Part shown: piece by piece, positions 17,292-26,044 of the stretch
Layout of the letters: every line of letters starts with the position of its first letter
How positions within the stretch are numbered: position 1 is the first letter of the stretch
From: Virgibacillus sp. MSJ-26
GTDB lineage: Bacteria > Bacillota > Bacilli > Bacillales > Amphibacillaceae
NCBI RefSeq assembly: GCF_018918075.1
Contig: NZ_JAHLPW010000003.1
Coordinates: 340,595 to 404,594, forward strand
DNA: 64,000 nucleotides
Reading direction: 5' to 3'
Position numbers and translations under genes: made by a program
The notes under the pieces: generated by a model
What the model saw: only the letters and a program-made list of their open reading frames with translations
Databases searched by the model: none
What the model was told of the DNA's origin: nothing

Positions 17292-17732
17292 CTAAGTCCC
17301 AATAGCTAATGTACTTAACACCAATGTAATCAAAGAGAGGAGTTGTAAGACATTGTGTTGCGCATCAGGAATAATATGATCTTTAATCGGTGGTAGAATT
17401 TTAATTGTTTCCCTGAAATGAGCATTATAAAGAGTTCTTGAAAATTGCTTTAAATGTTTTCCAGTTAAATAGGGCATCCACCATGTTAATAGCTGCATGA
17501 CAAAATGAAAAAACCATATGATTATCGATACAATCATCAACCATTTTATATTAGTAACAAATAAAGCTATTGCAGTAAGAATGATGAGACCATTTACAGT
17601 AGCTTCTAACAGCTTTTCTTGCAATGAATATTTTCTCAGGTCATTCCATGGATATAAATCTACTAAAGTTGTGACTTCAAAATAAATGAATAAGAGAATT
17701 TGAAGAGCAATCGCCCATTGAAATAAATCCAT
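17292..17732 (-). CDS. Hypothetical membrane protein
   Basis: A 146-residue protein with about four membrane segments (residues ~3-23, 42-62, 66-88 and the last ~18). I do not recognise a family. It has a hydrophilic, mildly basic stretch between the third and fourth segments (HLKQFSRTLYNAHFRETIKIL). The start ATG 17732 is chosen because GAGGGG lies seven bases upstream; a longer frame reaches 17765. It stands alone between the serpin terminator and a gene-poor stretch. Confidence 0.6.
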   Translation of the reverse strand: MDLFQWAIALQILLFIYFEVTTLVDLYPWNDLRKYSLQEKLLEATVNGLIILTAIALFVTNIKWLMIVSIIIWFFHFVMQLLTWWMPYLTGKHLKQFSRTLYNAHFRETIKILPPIKDHIIPDAQHNVLQLLSLITLVLSTLAIGT

Positions 17733-17885
17733 CCTCGTTCCCCTCACCCTTTTCCTAGTTATCATATATTCATTATATGCGCACCTTCCCCAGAAGACTT
17801 GCGTATTAGGAATGATTTCTCGTCAGACTAAAGATGGATTTAGTAATGCTTCTTTTAGAGTAGACATCCTTAGTTCAATTGATTT

Positions 17886-17915
17886 GATAAAAGGAGGAAT
17901 TCTTCTCCTTTTATC
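17886..17915. terminator. Perfect 11-bp hairpin in the TldD-remnant region
   Basis: GATAAAAGGAG (17886-17896) is exactly inverted at 17905-17915. It lies just beyond the stop of the truncated TldD-like frame. There is no clear T-run outside the stem. Confidence 0.6.
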
Positions 17916-17933
17916 GTGATTGGTACACCCCAT

Positions 17934-18083
17934 TTAAACCGAATTTCTAAGAGACATTTGGTTCGTATATCTATCTTCCACGAATATCTCTGAAAAATCC
18001 CCTCCTGTTTCAAGTGCTGCCTGTTTAACATGTTCTTCCCCCTTGCGCTTGATTTCTGAAAATATTATATATTCTTTATACAT
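17934..18083 (-). pseudogene. Remnant of a TldD/PmbA-family gene (N-terminal fragment)
   Basis: A 49-codon frame (ATG at 18083, TAA at 17934-17936) contains QAALETGGDFSEIFVED, the recognisable N-terminal motif of TldD/PmbA metalloprotease-related proteins, which are normally about 450 residues long. The rest of the protein is missing: beyond the stop only a hairpin and unrelated sequence follow. No ribosome site precedes the ATG. It is best read as decay of a once complete gene by deletion. The fragment is too short to fold as the family domain. Confidence 0.6.
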
Positions 18084-18195
18084 TTTTCATTACAAAATAG
18101 CTTCAATATTTCGTACGATATTTTCTCAGTCTAGAGGTGAGGGGGATGCTCAATCTCTGTGACCGAGCCGATGCCTATGTGAGTTAGAGCGAGCC

Positions 18196-18385
18196 GCGCG
18201 ACCTAAGGGCATTCCCGCGCGAATTAAGATGAAAGATGCGCGACCTAAGGGCATTCCCGCGCGAATTAAGGTGAAAGATGCGCGACCGCATGGGAATCCC
18301 GCGCGAGTTGAGGTGAAAGATGAGCGACCGCATGGGAATCCCGCGCGAGTTAAGGTGAAAGATGCGCGACCGCATGGGGATCCCG
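18196..18385. repeat. GC-rich 42-bp tandem repeat, about 4.5 units
   Basis: Units begin at 18196, 18238, 18280, 18322 and 18364 (partial). The core is GCGCGACC, then CATGGGAATCCC or CTAAGGGCATTCCC, then GCGCGA and TTAAGGTGAAAGAT. The first two units share one variant and the later ones the other. The array is far richer in GC than its surroundings. Because 42 is a multiple of three, several frames stay open through it and give short repetitive artefact proteins. There are no spacers, so this is not a CRISPR. It sits just downstream of sbcC, beside a decayed gene. Confidence 0.9.
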
Positions 18386-18464
18386 TCACCTCGATACAAA
18401 ATCAAGGCTCACACACCTCTTATATTTAACCACAAAAAAAAAGAAGGAGGGCTCCCTCCTTAAC

Positions 18465-21400
18465 TCACTTCACAACAAATCGCGTCTCACTATAACCTTC
18501 TTTTGTTTTAGTCACTTCAAGGATAGCTGGAAAAATTGCTTTTAACTCTTTGACATGAGAGATTACCCCAATCATACGGCCTGTTTGTTGCAGATCGACT
18601 AATGTATCGATTGATTTATTGAGAGACTCCTCATCAAGGGAACCGAATCCTTCATCAATAAACATGGTATCTATGGATATATTTCCTTGAAAACTTTGAA
18701 TCACATCTGACATGCCGAGTGCCAGACAAAGTGAGGCGTTAAATTTCTCTCCTCCAGATAGCGACTTAACATCGCGGGTCTGCCCAGTATATTCGTCGTA
18801 AACGTCAAGGGCGAGACCACTTTGTCTGCCGTGAGCTTCTTGGCGGTCACTGCGAATGAGAGAATACTGGCCATTTGATAAATCTCGTAAACGCTGGTTT
18901 GCAGCATCAATAATTTGATCTAAATAATCGATTTGTAAGTAACGTTCAAACGATACTTTTTTACTGTTTTGACCGCGAATGACGTCGTGTAAATCTGCAA
19001 CAACATTAAATTGTCGTTCACTCTCCGCTGTTTTCTCATTAGATTCAGCAATTTTTTCTTTAAGGGTTGTGACCTGTTTTTGGTATTCAAGTGTTTGGTT
19101 CCATTTGCGAGAAGCTTCTTCACTGACTTTTCTGGCCTGAGATAAATCAGCGTCAAGTTTGCTAAGATCTTCTTTTTCTTTATCTTTCAAGTGAATCTTT
19201 AATTCACCAACCTGTTCTCTCGTTGTGGATAGGTGCTGAGTGAATTCCTTAATCTCATCCTTTAACTTTTTCTGGGTTTCTACATTGAGTTTGGCGTCAC
19301 GATAAATTTCTTCAGTTGAAAATTCAGCTTCTACCAAGGCTACCTTAAATCGTTCTTCCGCCTCAAGTCTCTTTTGTTTTGACTCGGACAATTGCTTTTC
19401 TACATTGCTTAAGTTTGTCTCTGCTTCTGTAAACTTCTCTCTAGCAGATTGTAAATTCTTTTGAGCCGCTTCCCATTTCTCTTCCAATGATTTCTGCATT
19501 GCTCCCATTTCAGTGATCTTTTCTGTTAGTACAGCTAGTTTACGTAACTCATCGGGAATCTGGCGAATGCGCTCCTTATAAGCTGCTAAGTCACCAGCTA
19601 GTTTTTGATTGTTTTTATGATAGGTTTGCTCTTTTGCTTCTTTTTCCGTCTTTAGTTTTTTAATTTCTGCTTCTAAGATTTCTTTTGTTTTTCTCAACTC
19701 GTCTAATTTGGTTTTGTTTGCATCAAGACACGCCACTTCTTCTTTTAGTTTGACACCTTGCTCAGATAATTTTTCTTTCAAAGTGTCGATATTTTCTGTG
19801 GAAATATTCATTTCCTTTAAATCATTTTCTCGGTCAGTCAGCCGAGTTAGTTCGCCACTATGGGCTTTTGCCGCTTCTTGATATTCCGTTTCTTTTTGAT
19901 CAACTATTTTTTTATGCGCATCTAACTTGTCCCGGCTAACATCTTCTGAGTGACTCATCGCTTTTTGAGGATGTTCCAAACTACCGCAAACCGGACAAGA
20001 TTCTCCATCATGCAAATGACTCGCAAGAACGATAGCCTGATTGTTGAGCCAAGTGGATTCTAATTTGTTGTACTGATCTTTCGCCTGTTCTAAAGCACTC
20101 TTTTTCTGTTGAAGCGTTTTTCTCGCTACTTTTTCGTCTTTTTGAGCTTTTTCATAAGCCATGACTAGTTTCATTTGATTTCTTAGTTCTGTTAATAATT
20201 GATGTTTTTCCAATCGGGTACTATCTGCTTGTTCGAATGATTTTATATGCTGCTGATTTTTCTCTAATGTTTTCTCTTTTTCATTTAATAAGGTATTTAG
20301 TTTTTCAACTTCTGCTTGCTCTCGGTCAACTGCTTTCTTAAACTGGGCAAGCTCTTGTTTGTTTTGATCGATTTGTTGAACGGTTGGATAAAATTCCTTA
20401 AGACGGGTGACCTCTTTCCCAACATTTTCCCGCTCATCTTTATTCTTCTCCTCTTGTTCATATGAGGTCTTAGCTTGCTTAACCGCTTCTTCAGCTACAT
20501 GCTTAGTTTGACGTGCATGTGTCAAACTTTTTTCTTTAATCGTTTGATCTTCTCGCCATTCTCGTAATCTCTCTTCGACTGGTTCAATTTTGCTCGCTCT
20601 TTCAGCTTTTTCCAAATGCATTTCTTTCTGTTTAACAACAGGGATCTTTTCTGTTAATGTCTTCAGAAGTTTTTCTTTTTGTTCCAATTCCTCAAAACGC
20701 TCGTTTGTCGCTCTCGCATTATGAAACTGTTCTTGCAGCTTTTGTTGCTGTTTACTGGCTTCATGATACGCTTTTTCATCATGACCAATTTGCTCCGTAT
20801 AATAATCGAGTTCTTTTTCCAAAGCAGCCAACACTTGATTTACATTACTATAGTCTTCCTCGAGCACTTGAAATATTTCAGCCTCTTCACGTTCAGGTAA
20901 CACAGCTTTGATATGTTCGATATATGTATCGCGTGTTTGCTTTACTTGATTGAACACTTCTGCAGCTGCTGATTTTTTCTGACGCAATTGCTCACCCATA
21001 TGTTTATATGAATCTGTTTTGAATAAACGTCTTAAAATTTCTTCCTTATTTTCAGTTTCGGACGTAAGTAATTTTCGGAATTCCCCTTGTGGAAGCATAA
21101 CAATTTGTTTAAATTGATCTTCGGTTAACCCCATTAAAGTTTCTACTTTTCGATTAATCTCAGAAACTATTTGCCGATCAACACAAGGCTCCTCGCCTCC
21201 ATCAACCATTTCATAAAACTCATAACGCTCTCCGGTCTTCGTCTTGTTTCCTTGTTTCACGTGACCTAATTGACGAAGGATACGATACGTCCGTCCTTTC
21301 AATTCAAACTCCAACTCAGCTGATGTATGAGTATCATCATTTGCAAAATCACTGCGAAGCATCATATGATTCTCACGGTCTTCCCCACTTGCTGTGCCAT

Positions 21401-21557
21401 AGAGAGCAAAACAAATACCATCAAATATCGTTGTTTTTCCAGCTCCAGTATTTCCAGAAATGACATACAAATCATTATTTTGAAGTTCGTTAAAATCAAT
21501 TGTCTCGGAATCCTTATACGGACCAAACGCAGTCATTGTTAACTTAAGTGGTTTCAC
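18465..21557 (-). CDS. sbcC: Exonuclease SbcCD, ATPase subunit SbcC
   Basis: A 1030-residue SMC-like ATPase, partner of SbcD in the SbcCD (Mre11-Rad50 type) complex that opens hairpins and trims blocked DNA ends. The N-terminal Walker A GNTGAGKTT lies near residues 35-43, long coiled coils fill the middle, the zinc hook CPVCG is near residue 525, and the C-terminal SLSGGEKFNASL signature and MFIDEGFGSLD Walker B are intact. The start is GTG 21557 (the nearby ATG at 21559 is out of frame), with GGGGAG seven bases upstream. It lies 39 bases after sbcD, so they form an operon. Confidence 0.97.
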   Translation of the reverse strand: MKPLKLTMTAFGPYKDSETIDFNELQNNDLYVISGNTGAGKTTIFDGICFALYGTASGEDRENHMMLRSDFANDDTHTSAELEFELKGRTYRILRQLGHVKQGNKTKTGERYEFYEMVDGGEEPCVDRQIVSEINRKVETLMGLTEDQFKQIVMLPQGEFRKLLTSETENKEEILRRLFKTDSYKHMGEQLRQKKSAAAEVFNQVKQTRDTYIEHIKAVLPEREEAEIFQVLEEDYSNVNQVLAALEKELDYYTEQIGHDEKAYHEASKQQQKLQEQFHNARATNERFEELEQKEKLLKTLTEKIPVVKQKEMHLEKAERASKIEPVEERLREWREDQTIKEKSLTHARQTKHVAEEAVKQAKTSYEQEEKNKDERENVGKEVTRLKEFYPTVQQIDQNKQELAQFKKAVDREQAEVEKLNTLLNEKEKTLEKNQQHIKSFEQADSTRLEKHQLLTELRNQMKLVMAYEKAQKDEKVARKTLQQKKSALEQAKDQYNKLESTWLNNQAIVLASHLHDGESCPVCGSLEHPQKAMSHSEDVSRDKLDAHKKIVDQKETEYQEAAKAHSGELTRLTDRENDLKEMNISTENIDTLKEKLSEQGVKLKEEVACLDANKTKLDELRKTKEILEAEIKKLKTEKEAKEQTYHKNNQKLAGDLAAYKERIRQIPDELRKLAVLTEKITEMGAMQKSLEEKWEAAQKNLQSAREKFTEAETNLSNVEKQLSESKQKRLEAEERFKVALVEAEFSTEEIYRDAKLNVETQKKLKDEIKEFTQHLSTTREQVGELKIHLKDKEKEDLSKLDADLSQARKVSEEASRKWNQTLEYQKQVTTLKEKIAESNEKTAESERQFNVVADLHDVIRGQNSKKVSFERYLQIDYLDQIIDAANQRLRDLSNGQYSLIRSDRQEAHGRQSGLALDVYDEYTGQTRDVKSLSGGEKFNASLCLALGMSDVIQSFQGNISIDTMFIDEGFGSLDEESLNKSIDTLVDLQQTGRMIGVISHVKELKAIFPAILEVTKTKEGYSETRFVVK

Positions 21558-21596
21558 ATGTATTCTCCCCTTTCTTCCTTTCTCCCTTTCTCGCTT

Positions 21597-22787
21597 CTAA
21601 TTTGAAGTTACTTTTTCTTTTGCACTTTTATCAATCGTTTCATTTTCTATTTTTAATTGCTCGTCCAATATTTCTTTAAAAAGATCTTCCGTTTCCTCTG
21701 TTGCTGGTATACCTTTTACCTCTTCATAAAAGGCTTTAAAAAGATCTAAGTCGCTCATTTGACTCCTAACTTTTACTTCTGACGTGTCAGAGCTAGCGCC
21801 TGAAGTGAATACTTTTCGTTCAACATGCATCGCGTTTGGATAAACAGATCTCACTTTTTCCATCGGTGAAAGTATCGGTGTTTCATCTAATAATCTAACA
21901 AACACATAATCTTCGCTGATTGGATGGGTTAAAATTTCTTCCATCGTTGCTTCCACTGTTCGCATATCACGTACCGGGGTTAAATTGCGTTTTTCAGTTG
22001 TCACGTTCCCTTGAGCATCCAGCTCAACAATATAATATCCCTTATGATGATGTTCTTCTGAAATGGAATATTTTAAAATCGATCCTGAATAACGCACCGT
22101 TTCAGACATGACTCGGTGCGCCTGATGTAAATGGCCTAGCGCTGTGTAATCAAATGATGAAAAAATATCGGCACCGACATACTCAGCACCACCAATCGAA
22201 AGTGGACGCTCTGAATCACTTGTATTTTCCTCTTGTTCCCCGTAAGGCGTCACAAAAGCATGACCGACAAAGACATGACGTGCATCTTCTTTCATATTTT
22301 CTTTAATGTGCTCAACTATTTTTTCAGCAGCGTCATGATGTGTACGAATTTCATCGTCTTCAAAAACATTGCGCACTGTACTTGGATCAGTGTATGGCAC
22401 AAGATGGAAATGAACTTCTCCGTGCTCATCAGACAACACGACAGGTTCTATTTTTCCAGGCAACTCACCTACAATATGGTAACCATTTTCGCGCATCATT
22501 TTACTCCCGAAATTCAATCGGCTTGGACTATCATGATTTCCCGCAATTGCTAAAACAGGTATTTTCAAATCCAATACAATTTCGTCAAGCACTTTATCTA
22601 ATAGATGTACAGCTTCAGTAGGCGGCACAGCACGATCATACAAATCACCCGCCACGACAACCGCATCGGGTTTCTCTTCTTTAATCGCCTGGATAAACTG
22701 ATTAAGAATATACTCTTGGTCTTCTGTCATATAAACCCCTTGCACCAATTTCCCTAAATGCCAATCAGCCGTATGGAAAAACTTCAT
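21597..22787 (-). CDS. sbcD: Exonuclease SbcCD, nuclease subunit SbcD
   Basis: A 396-residue Mre11-type metallophosphoesterase that provides the nuclease activity of SbcCD. Phosphoesterase motifs are complete: HTADWHLGK at the start, AGDLYDRAVPP, AGNHDSPSRL, VGHAF and ALGHLHQAH. Start codons ATG 22790 and ATG 22787 are adjacent; the second is preferred for its seven-base spacing from AGGAGG and because the family begins MKFFHTADWHLG. It is the first gene of the sbcDC pair. I saw no LexA box in front of it. Confidence 0.96.
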   Translation of the reverse strand: MKFFHTADWHLGKLVQGVYMTEDQEYILNQFIQAIKEEKPDAVVVAGDLYDRAVPPTEAVHLLDKVLDEIVLDLKIPVLAIAGNHDSPSRLNFGSKMMRENGYHIVGELPGKIEPVVLSDEHGEVHFHLVPYTDPSTVRNVFEDDEIRTHHDAAEKIVEHIKENMKEDARHVFVGHAFVTPYGEQEENTSDSERPLSIGGAEYVGADIFSSFDYTALGHLHQAHRVMSETVRYSGSILKYSISEEHHHKGYYIVELDAQGNVTTEKRNLTPVRDMRTVEATMEEILTHPISEDYVFVRLLDETPILSPMEKVRSVYPNAMHVERKVFTSGASSDTSEVKVRSQMSDLDLFKAFYEEVKGIPATEETEDLFKEILDEQLKIENETIDKSAKEKVTSN

Positions 22788-22966
22788 CATTAACCCTCCT
22801 ATTTCTTTAAAATATCTATATATCATTGCCAGCAAAAACGCTAGTCGAAAATTATTAACCTATATTTTTAACTGATTCTATTTTATAACAAGCCATCCAA
22901 TCTATCAAAAAGGTAAAATTCAATTTTTATACCTACGTTAATATAGAAAACGTAATTTTTACCCAT

Positions 22967-23013
22967 CAAAAAAAGAAAAGCGATACCCCATTTTAACATG
23001 GTTATCGCTTTTC
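22967..23013 (-). terminator. Terminator of the PLP-enzyme gene
   Basis: On the minus strand GAAAAGCGATAA and a matching TATCGCTTTTC form a stem, followed by a run of T (complement of 22967-22974). It is a few bases past the stop at 23025. Confidence 0.88.
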
Positions 23014-23024
23014 ATATATATTAC

Positions 23025-24218
23025 TTAAACTTTAACTGGAAGTTTAATCAATGCCTGCTCAATATCGGCAATAATATCAACCGCATCCTCCAAACCAACA
23101 GACAAACGAATTAATCCTTTCGAAATACCGAAAAACTTCAGCTCATCTTCAGGAATCGATGAATGGGTCATCGATGCAGGGTGTTGAACGAGTGTTTCAG
23201 GGTCCCCTAAACTAAACGAAATCATCGCTAACTCAAGCAAACTAATAAACTTCTTACCTTCCTCGACCCCACCTTTTATTTCAAATGAGACAATGCCACC
23301 CATTCCGCGCATTTGTCGTTTAGCTAAGGCATGCTGCGGGTGGGACGCTAACCCTGGGTAATACACCTGCTCAACTAGAGGGTGGTTCTCTAAGAACTCA
23401 GCGACTTTCTGAGCGTTTTCACAGTGTTTTTCCACCCGAATACCTAACGTTTTAATCCCTCTTAAAATTAAAAATGATTCCCACGCATTAAGTGGCTGAC
23501 CGAGGTCACCCATAAAATCTTTATGCATTCTTTGAATCATTTCTTGATCTGCACAAACAAAGCCCGCAATCGCGTCACCATGACCATTTAAATACTTCGT
23601 CGCACTATGAATAACAACATCTGCGCCTAAGTCAAGCGGTGTCTGTAAACACGGCGTCATAAACGTATTATCAATAATAAGCGGTAGCCCGTGGGCCCGA
23701 CTTATATTTGAAACGGCTTCAATATCAATGAGGCATAATCCAGGGTTAGACGGTGTCTCGATATAAATGGCTTTCGTATTCGGCAGAATTGCCTTCTCAA
23801 TTGCATCGACGTCTGTACAATCCACGAATTCAGCTTCAATACCGTATCTTACTGCAAAGTTTGTTAAAAACTTATGCGTTCCCCCGTAAACATCTTTTGT
23901 TACAATAACATGATCCCCATGTTTTAAAAACGCAAGCAATGCTATCGAAATAGCGGCCATACCACTGCTGACACCTAATGCATCCTCTGCTCCTTCAAGT
24001 GCAGCAATCTTTTTTTCAAGCGTACGTGTTGTCGGATTGCCGTATCTGCCATAATAAACCCCTTCCATTTCACCTGAAACAACAGCCGCTGCTTCGTCAG
24101 CATCTTTAAAAGAATAGGCAACAGCTGGAACGATGGGCTCTGAAACCACTCTCGTTTTCTCATCAGGTGTTTGTTCCAAATGAACTGCTCTCGTATTAAA
24201 ATTCCAATCTTTACTCAC
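23025..24218 (-). CDS. Cys/Met metabolism PLP enzyme (cystathionine gamma-synthase / methionine gamma-lyase type)
   Basis: A 397-residue fold-type I PLP enzyme of the Cys/Met family. Seen motifs: GRYGNPTTRTLE, the VSSGMAAI cofactor loop, VYGGTHKFL, ETPSNPGL, DNTFMTPC and the Schiff-base lysine in HSATKYLNGHGD. The last motif looks like methionine gamma-lyase, which breaks methionine to methanethiol, 2-oxobutyrate and ammonia. However, the active-site cysteine that marks classic methionine gamma-lyases (after Tyr-Gly) is a glycine here, as in cystathionine gamma-synthase/lyase. It is co-transcribed with a GntR/FCD regulator 30 bases upstream, which fits a catabolic enzyme. Exact substrate undecided. 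Confidence 0.85.
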   Translation of the reverse strand: MSKDWNFNTRAVHLEQTPDEKTRVVSEPIVPAVAYSFKDADEAAAVVSGEMEGVYYGRYGNPTTRTLEKKIAALEGAEDALGVSSGMAAISIALLAFLKHGDHVIVTKDVYGGTHKFLTNFAVRYGIEAEFVDCTDVDAIEKAILPNTKAIYIETPSNPGLCLIDIEAVSNISRAHGLPLIIDNTFMTPCLQTPLDLGADVVIHSATKYLNGHGDAIAGFVCADQEMIQRMHKDFMGDLGQPLNAWESFLILRGIKTLGIRVEKHCENAQKVAEFLENHPLVEQVYYPGLASHPQHALAKRQMRGMGGIVSFEIKGGVEEGKKFISLLELAMISFSLGDPETLVQHPASMTHSSIPEDELKFFGISKGLIRLSVGLEDAVDIIADIEQALIKLPVKV

Positions 24219-24248
24219 AAAATCCCGCCCCTTTTCATGTTTTCACAG

Positions 24249-24926
24249 TTATTGCAGTTGACTATTTGCTTTAATTTTCTCCACAATCGAATTCATACTT
24301 TTAATAATGTGTGTTTCCATTGCTTTTTTAGCTTTATCTTTATTTCCCTCAATCATATAGTCCAAGATTAACTGATGTTCATTAACTACCGTTCTCGGCT
24401 TCCCTTCCTTAGATGGTGCCAATCGTCGATAGCGATCTATATGATCTTTCAACTGAAGTAAAATCTTAATGACGGTCTGATTATTACTCAATTGATGAAT
24501 ATATTTATGAAATTGCTCGCCATAATTTACTACTTCCTCAATGATTTTTTGCTTGGACATTTCTTCAATCATAAACGTGAGGTGTGAAAGTCTTTTTTCA
24601 TCTTCTCCGGTCATATTATCAATAGCCTGTTCCACCGCAACCGCTTCCAACTTACTTCTCACGATAAAAATTTCTTCAACATCTTTAATAGATATAGGAG
24701 AAACCTTTAGGCGGCCATTCGCTTTCCTAGTCAGTAAATCTTCGTATTCTAATCTCTGGATGGCTTCCCTTAATGGAGTTCGACTTACTTCTAATTCTTT
24801 CGATAATGTTTGTTCGACAATCGATTGATTTGGAGAAAGGGTGCCATGAATGATTTGTTTTTTTAAAACATGATACGTGTAATCATTCGCAGATGCCCAT
24901 CTTCCTTGCGAAACATTTTTATTCAA
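24249..24926 (-). CDS. GntR family regulator, FadR (FCD) subgroup
   Basis: A 225-residue regulator: an N-terminal winged helix-turn-helix (ELEVSRTPLREAIQRLEYEDLL, about residues 40-65) and a C-terminal helical FCD ligand-binding domain with EIFIVRSKLEAVAVEQA and late His residues expected to bind metal or a carboxylate. It starts at TTG 24926 with GGGTGAG six bases upstream. It is the first gene of an operon with the PLP enzyme and probably represses both through the palindrome just upstream. FCD regulators usually sense an organic acid; here perhaps 2-oxobutyrate or an amino acid (inference). Confidence 0.88.
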   Translation of the reverse strand: MNKNVSQGRWASANDYTYHVLKKQIIHGTLSPNQSIVEQTLSKELEVSRTPLREAIQRLEYEDLLTRKANGRLKVSPISIKDVEEIFIVRSKLEAVAVEQAIDNMTGEDEKRLSHLTFMIEEMSKQKIIEEVVNYGEQFHKYIHQLSNNQTVIKILLQLKDHIDRYRRLAPSKEGKPRTVVNEHQLILDYMIEGNKDKAKKAMETHIIKSMNSIVEKIKANSQLQ

Positions 24927-24942
24927 TATGCTCTCACCCTTT

Positions 24943-24964
24943 GTATAATTGTATACAATTATAC
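24943..24964. promoter_or_regulatory. Perfect 22-bp palindrome, probable GntR/FCD operator
   Basis: The segment 24943-24964 is a perfect palindrome centred on TTGTATACAA. Its half sites contain the GTAT/ATAC pattern typical of FadR-subgroup GntR operators. It lies 17 bases before the regulator's start codon, over the likely -10 region, which fits autorepression of the regulator and the PLP enzyme. Confidence 0.75.
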
Positions 24965-25051
24965 TATTCTAAATTAGTCGAAGCGTCAAGAGGAAATTAT
25001 CTGAATTATGTTTAATAAATGGCTTTATTATGTCCAATCAGTTAAAAATAC

Positions 25052-25079
25052 TTTACAAATTTGTGAACTTTGCTATAAT
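25052..25079 (+). promoter_or_regulatory. Sigma-A type promoter
   Basis: TTTACA (25052-25057), a 16-base spacer and a consensus TATAAT (25074-25079) lie about 80 bases before the small membrane protein gene at 25158. Confidence 0.65.
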
Positions 25080-25157
25080 AAATATAAGGAAATTCACAAA
25101 TCGGACACATGTTTAGGAGATACATTTTGAAATGATGAATAATAAGGGGGAGCAAGC

Positions 25158-25472
25158 ATGATTTCTTTATTTGGATCAATTACGATGGTTTCTATAGCGA
25201 CGTATTTTTTCATGGCTTGTTTATATTTAATTACTGAAAAAGGGAATAAATTAAAAAATCGAACGGTTATACTTTCTTTTATCTGTTGGTCGATTGGCGG
25301 TCTACTTTTCATTTATTCAGGCTCTTACGCTGAAACACATGGTATGTTAGGTGCAAGCGTTAGTGTCGAGACACTTTTTAGCATATTAAGTCTTGTCTTA
25401 CTCGGTAAAGTCTTCTTTTCTAAACAAAATGAAGAAGTAACAAATAAATCAACTAACCTACATGTCTTTTAA
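25158..25472 (+). CDS. Small hypothetical membrane protein
   Basis: A 104-residue protein with three predicted membrane segments (about residues 4-27, 39-55 and 67-87) and a hydrophilic C-terminus. The ribosome site AAGGGGG lies seven bases before the ATG, and a consensus promoter and a very strong terminator flank it, so it is a real single-gene unit. I do not recognise the family. Confidence 0.7.
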   Translation: MISLFGSITMVSIATYFFMACLYLITEKGNKLKNRTVILSFICWSIGGLLFIYSGSYAETHGMLGASVSVETLFSILSLVLLGKVFFSKQNEEVTNKSTNLHVF

Positions 25473-25494
25473 ATGACTAAGATTGGTCATATCC

Positions 25495-25542
25495 AACTCA
25501 AGCGCCCAGCCACTAGATTGATAGTGGCTGGGCGCTTGAGTT
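25495..25542. terminator. Very strong bidirectional terminator
   Basis: A perfect 20-bp stem (25495-25514 with 25523-25542, loop of eight) including GCGCCCAGCCACT. It separates the small membrane protein gene from ribH on the opposite strand. Confidence 0.92.
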
Positions 25543-25561
25543 TGTGTTCTTCAAAGTATCT

Positions 25562-26026
25562 TTATAGTTTTTTTATTAAATTAGCCATTTCTATCGCTGA
25601 AACAGCTGCTTCAGCTCCTTTATTTCCTGCTTTAGTTCCAGCCCGCTCAATCGCTTGTTCAATCGTTTCTGTCGTTAATATACCAAAAATGACGGGCGTA
25701 TTCGTCTGAAGTGAGGCACTTGATACCCCTTTAGCAGCTTCATTACACACGTAATCAAAATGGGGTGTTGCCCCGCGAATCACCGTACCTAAGGTGATAA
25801 CCGCATCATAAGATTGTGATTCAGCCATTTTTTTAGCTACCAATGGAATTTCAAACGCCCCTGGCACCCAAGCCGTATCAATATTTCCTTCGTCCACCCC
25901 GTGTCTTTTTAAAGCATCCGTCGCACCTTCTAATAGTTTACTAGTAATAAAATCATTAAACCGCCCAACAACAATCCCGATTTTTAAATCTGCCCCGACG
26001 ACATTCCCTTGATAAATATTTCCCAT
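25562..26026 (-). CDS. ribH: 6,7-dimethyl-8-ribityllumazine synthase
   Basis: A 154-residue lumazine synthase, condensing 5-amino-6-ribitylaminouracil with 3,4-dihydroxy-2-butanone 4-phosphate. It forms the capsid-like shell in bacilli. Motifs: [33 protein letters not shown] (with the catalytic His) and [12 protein letters not shown]. It is the last gene of ribD-ribE-ribBA-ribH, 18 bases after ribBA, the usual Bacillus order. Confidence 0.97.
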   Translation of the reverse strand: MGNIYQGNVVGADLKIGIVVGRFNDFITSKLLEGATDALKRHGVDEGNIDTAWVPGAFEIPLVAKKMAESQSYDAVITLGTVIRGATPHFDYVCNEAAKGVSSASLQTNTPVIFGILTTETIEQAIERAGTKAGNKGAEAAVSAIEMANLIKKL

Positions 26027-26044
26027 GTCTATTCTCCTCTTTTA

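Noticed and set aside
16685..17302. 205-codon ORF antisense to the serpin gene.
   Set aside because: Ser/Val-rich shadow of the serpin coding sequence; no ribosome site.
18150..18429. Repetitive ORFs across the 42-bp array on both strands (RGIPMRS/KDARPHGN type).
   Set aside because: They arise because 42 is a multiple of three; none has a ribosome site and all translate the repeat.
22836..23024. LexA box in front of sbcDC.
   Set aside because: No CGAAC-N4-GTTCG-like word was found in this gap.
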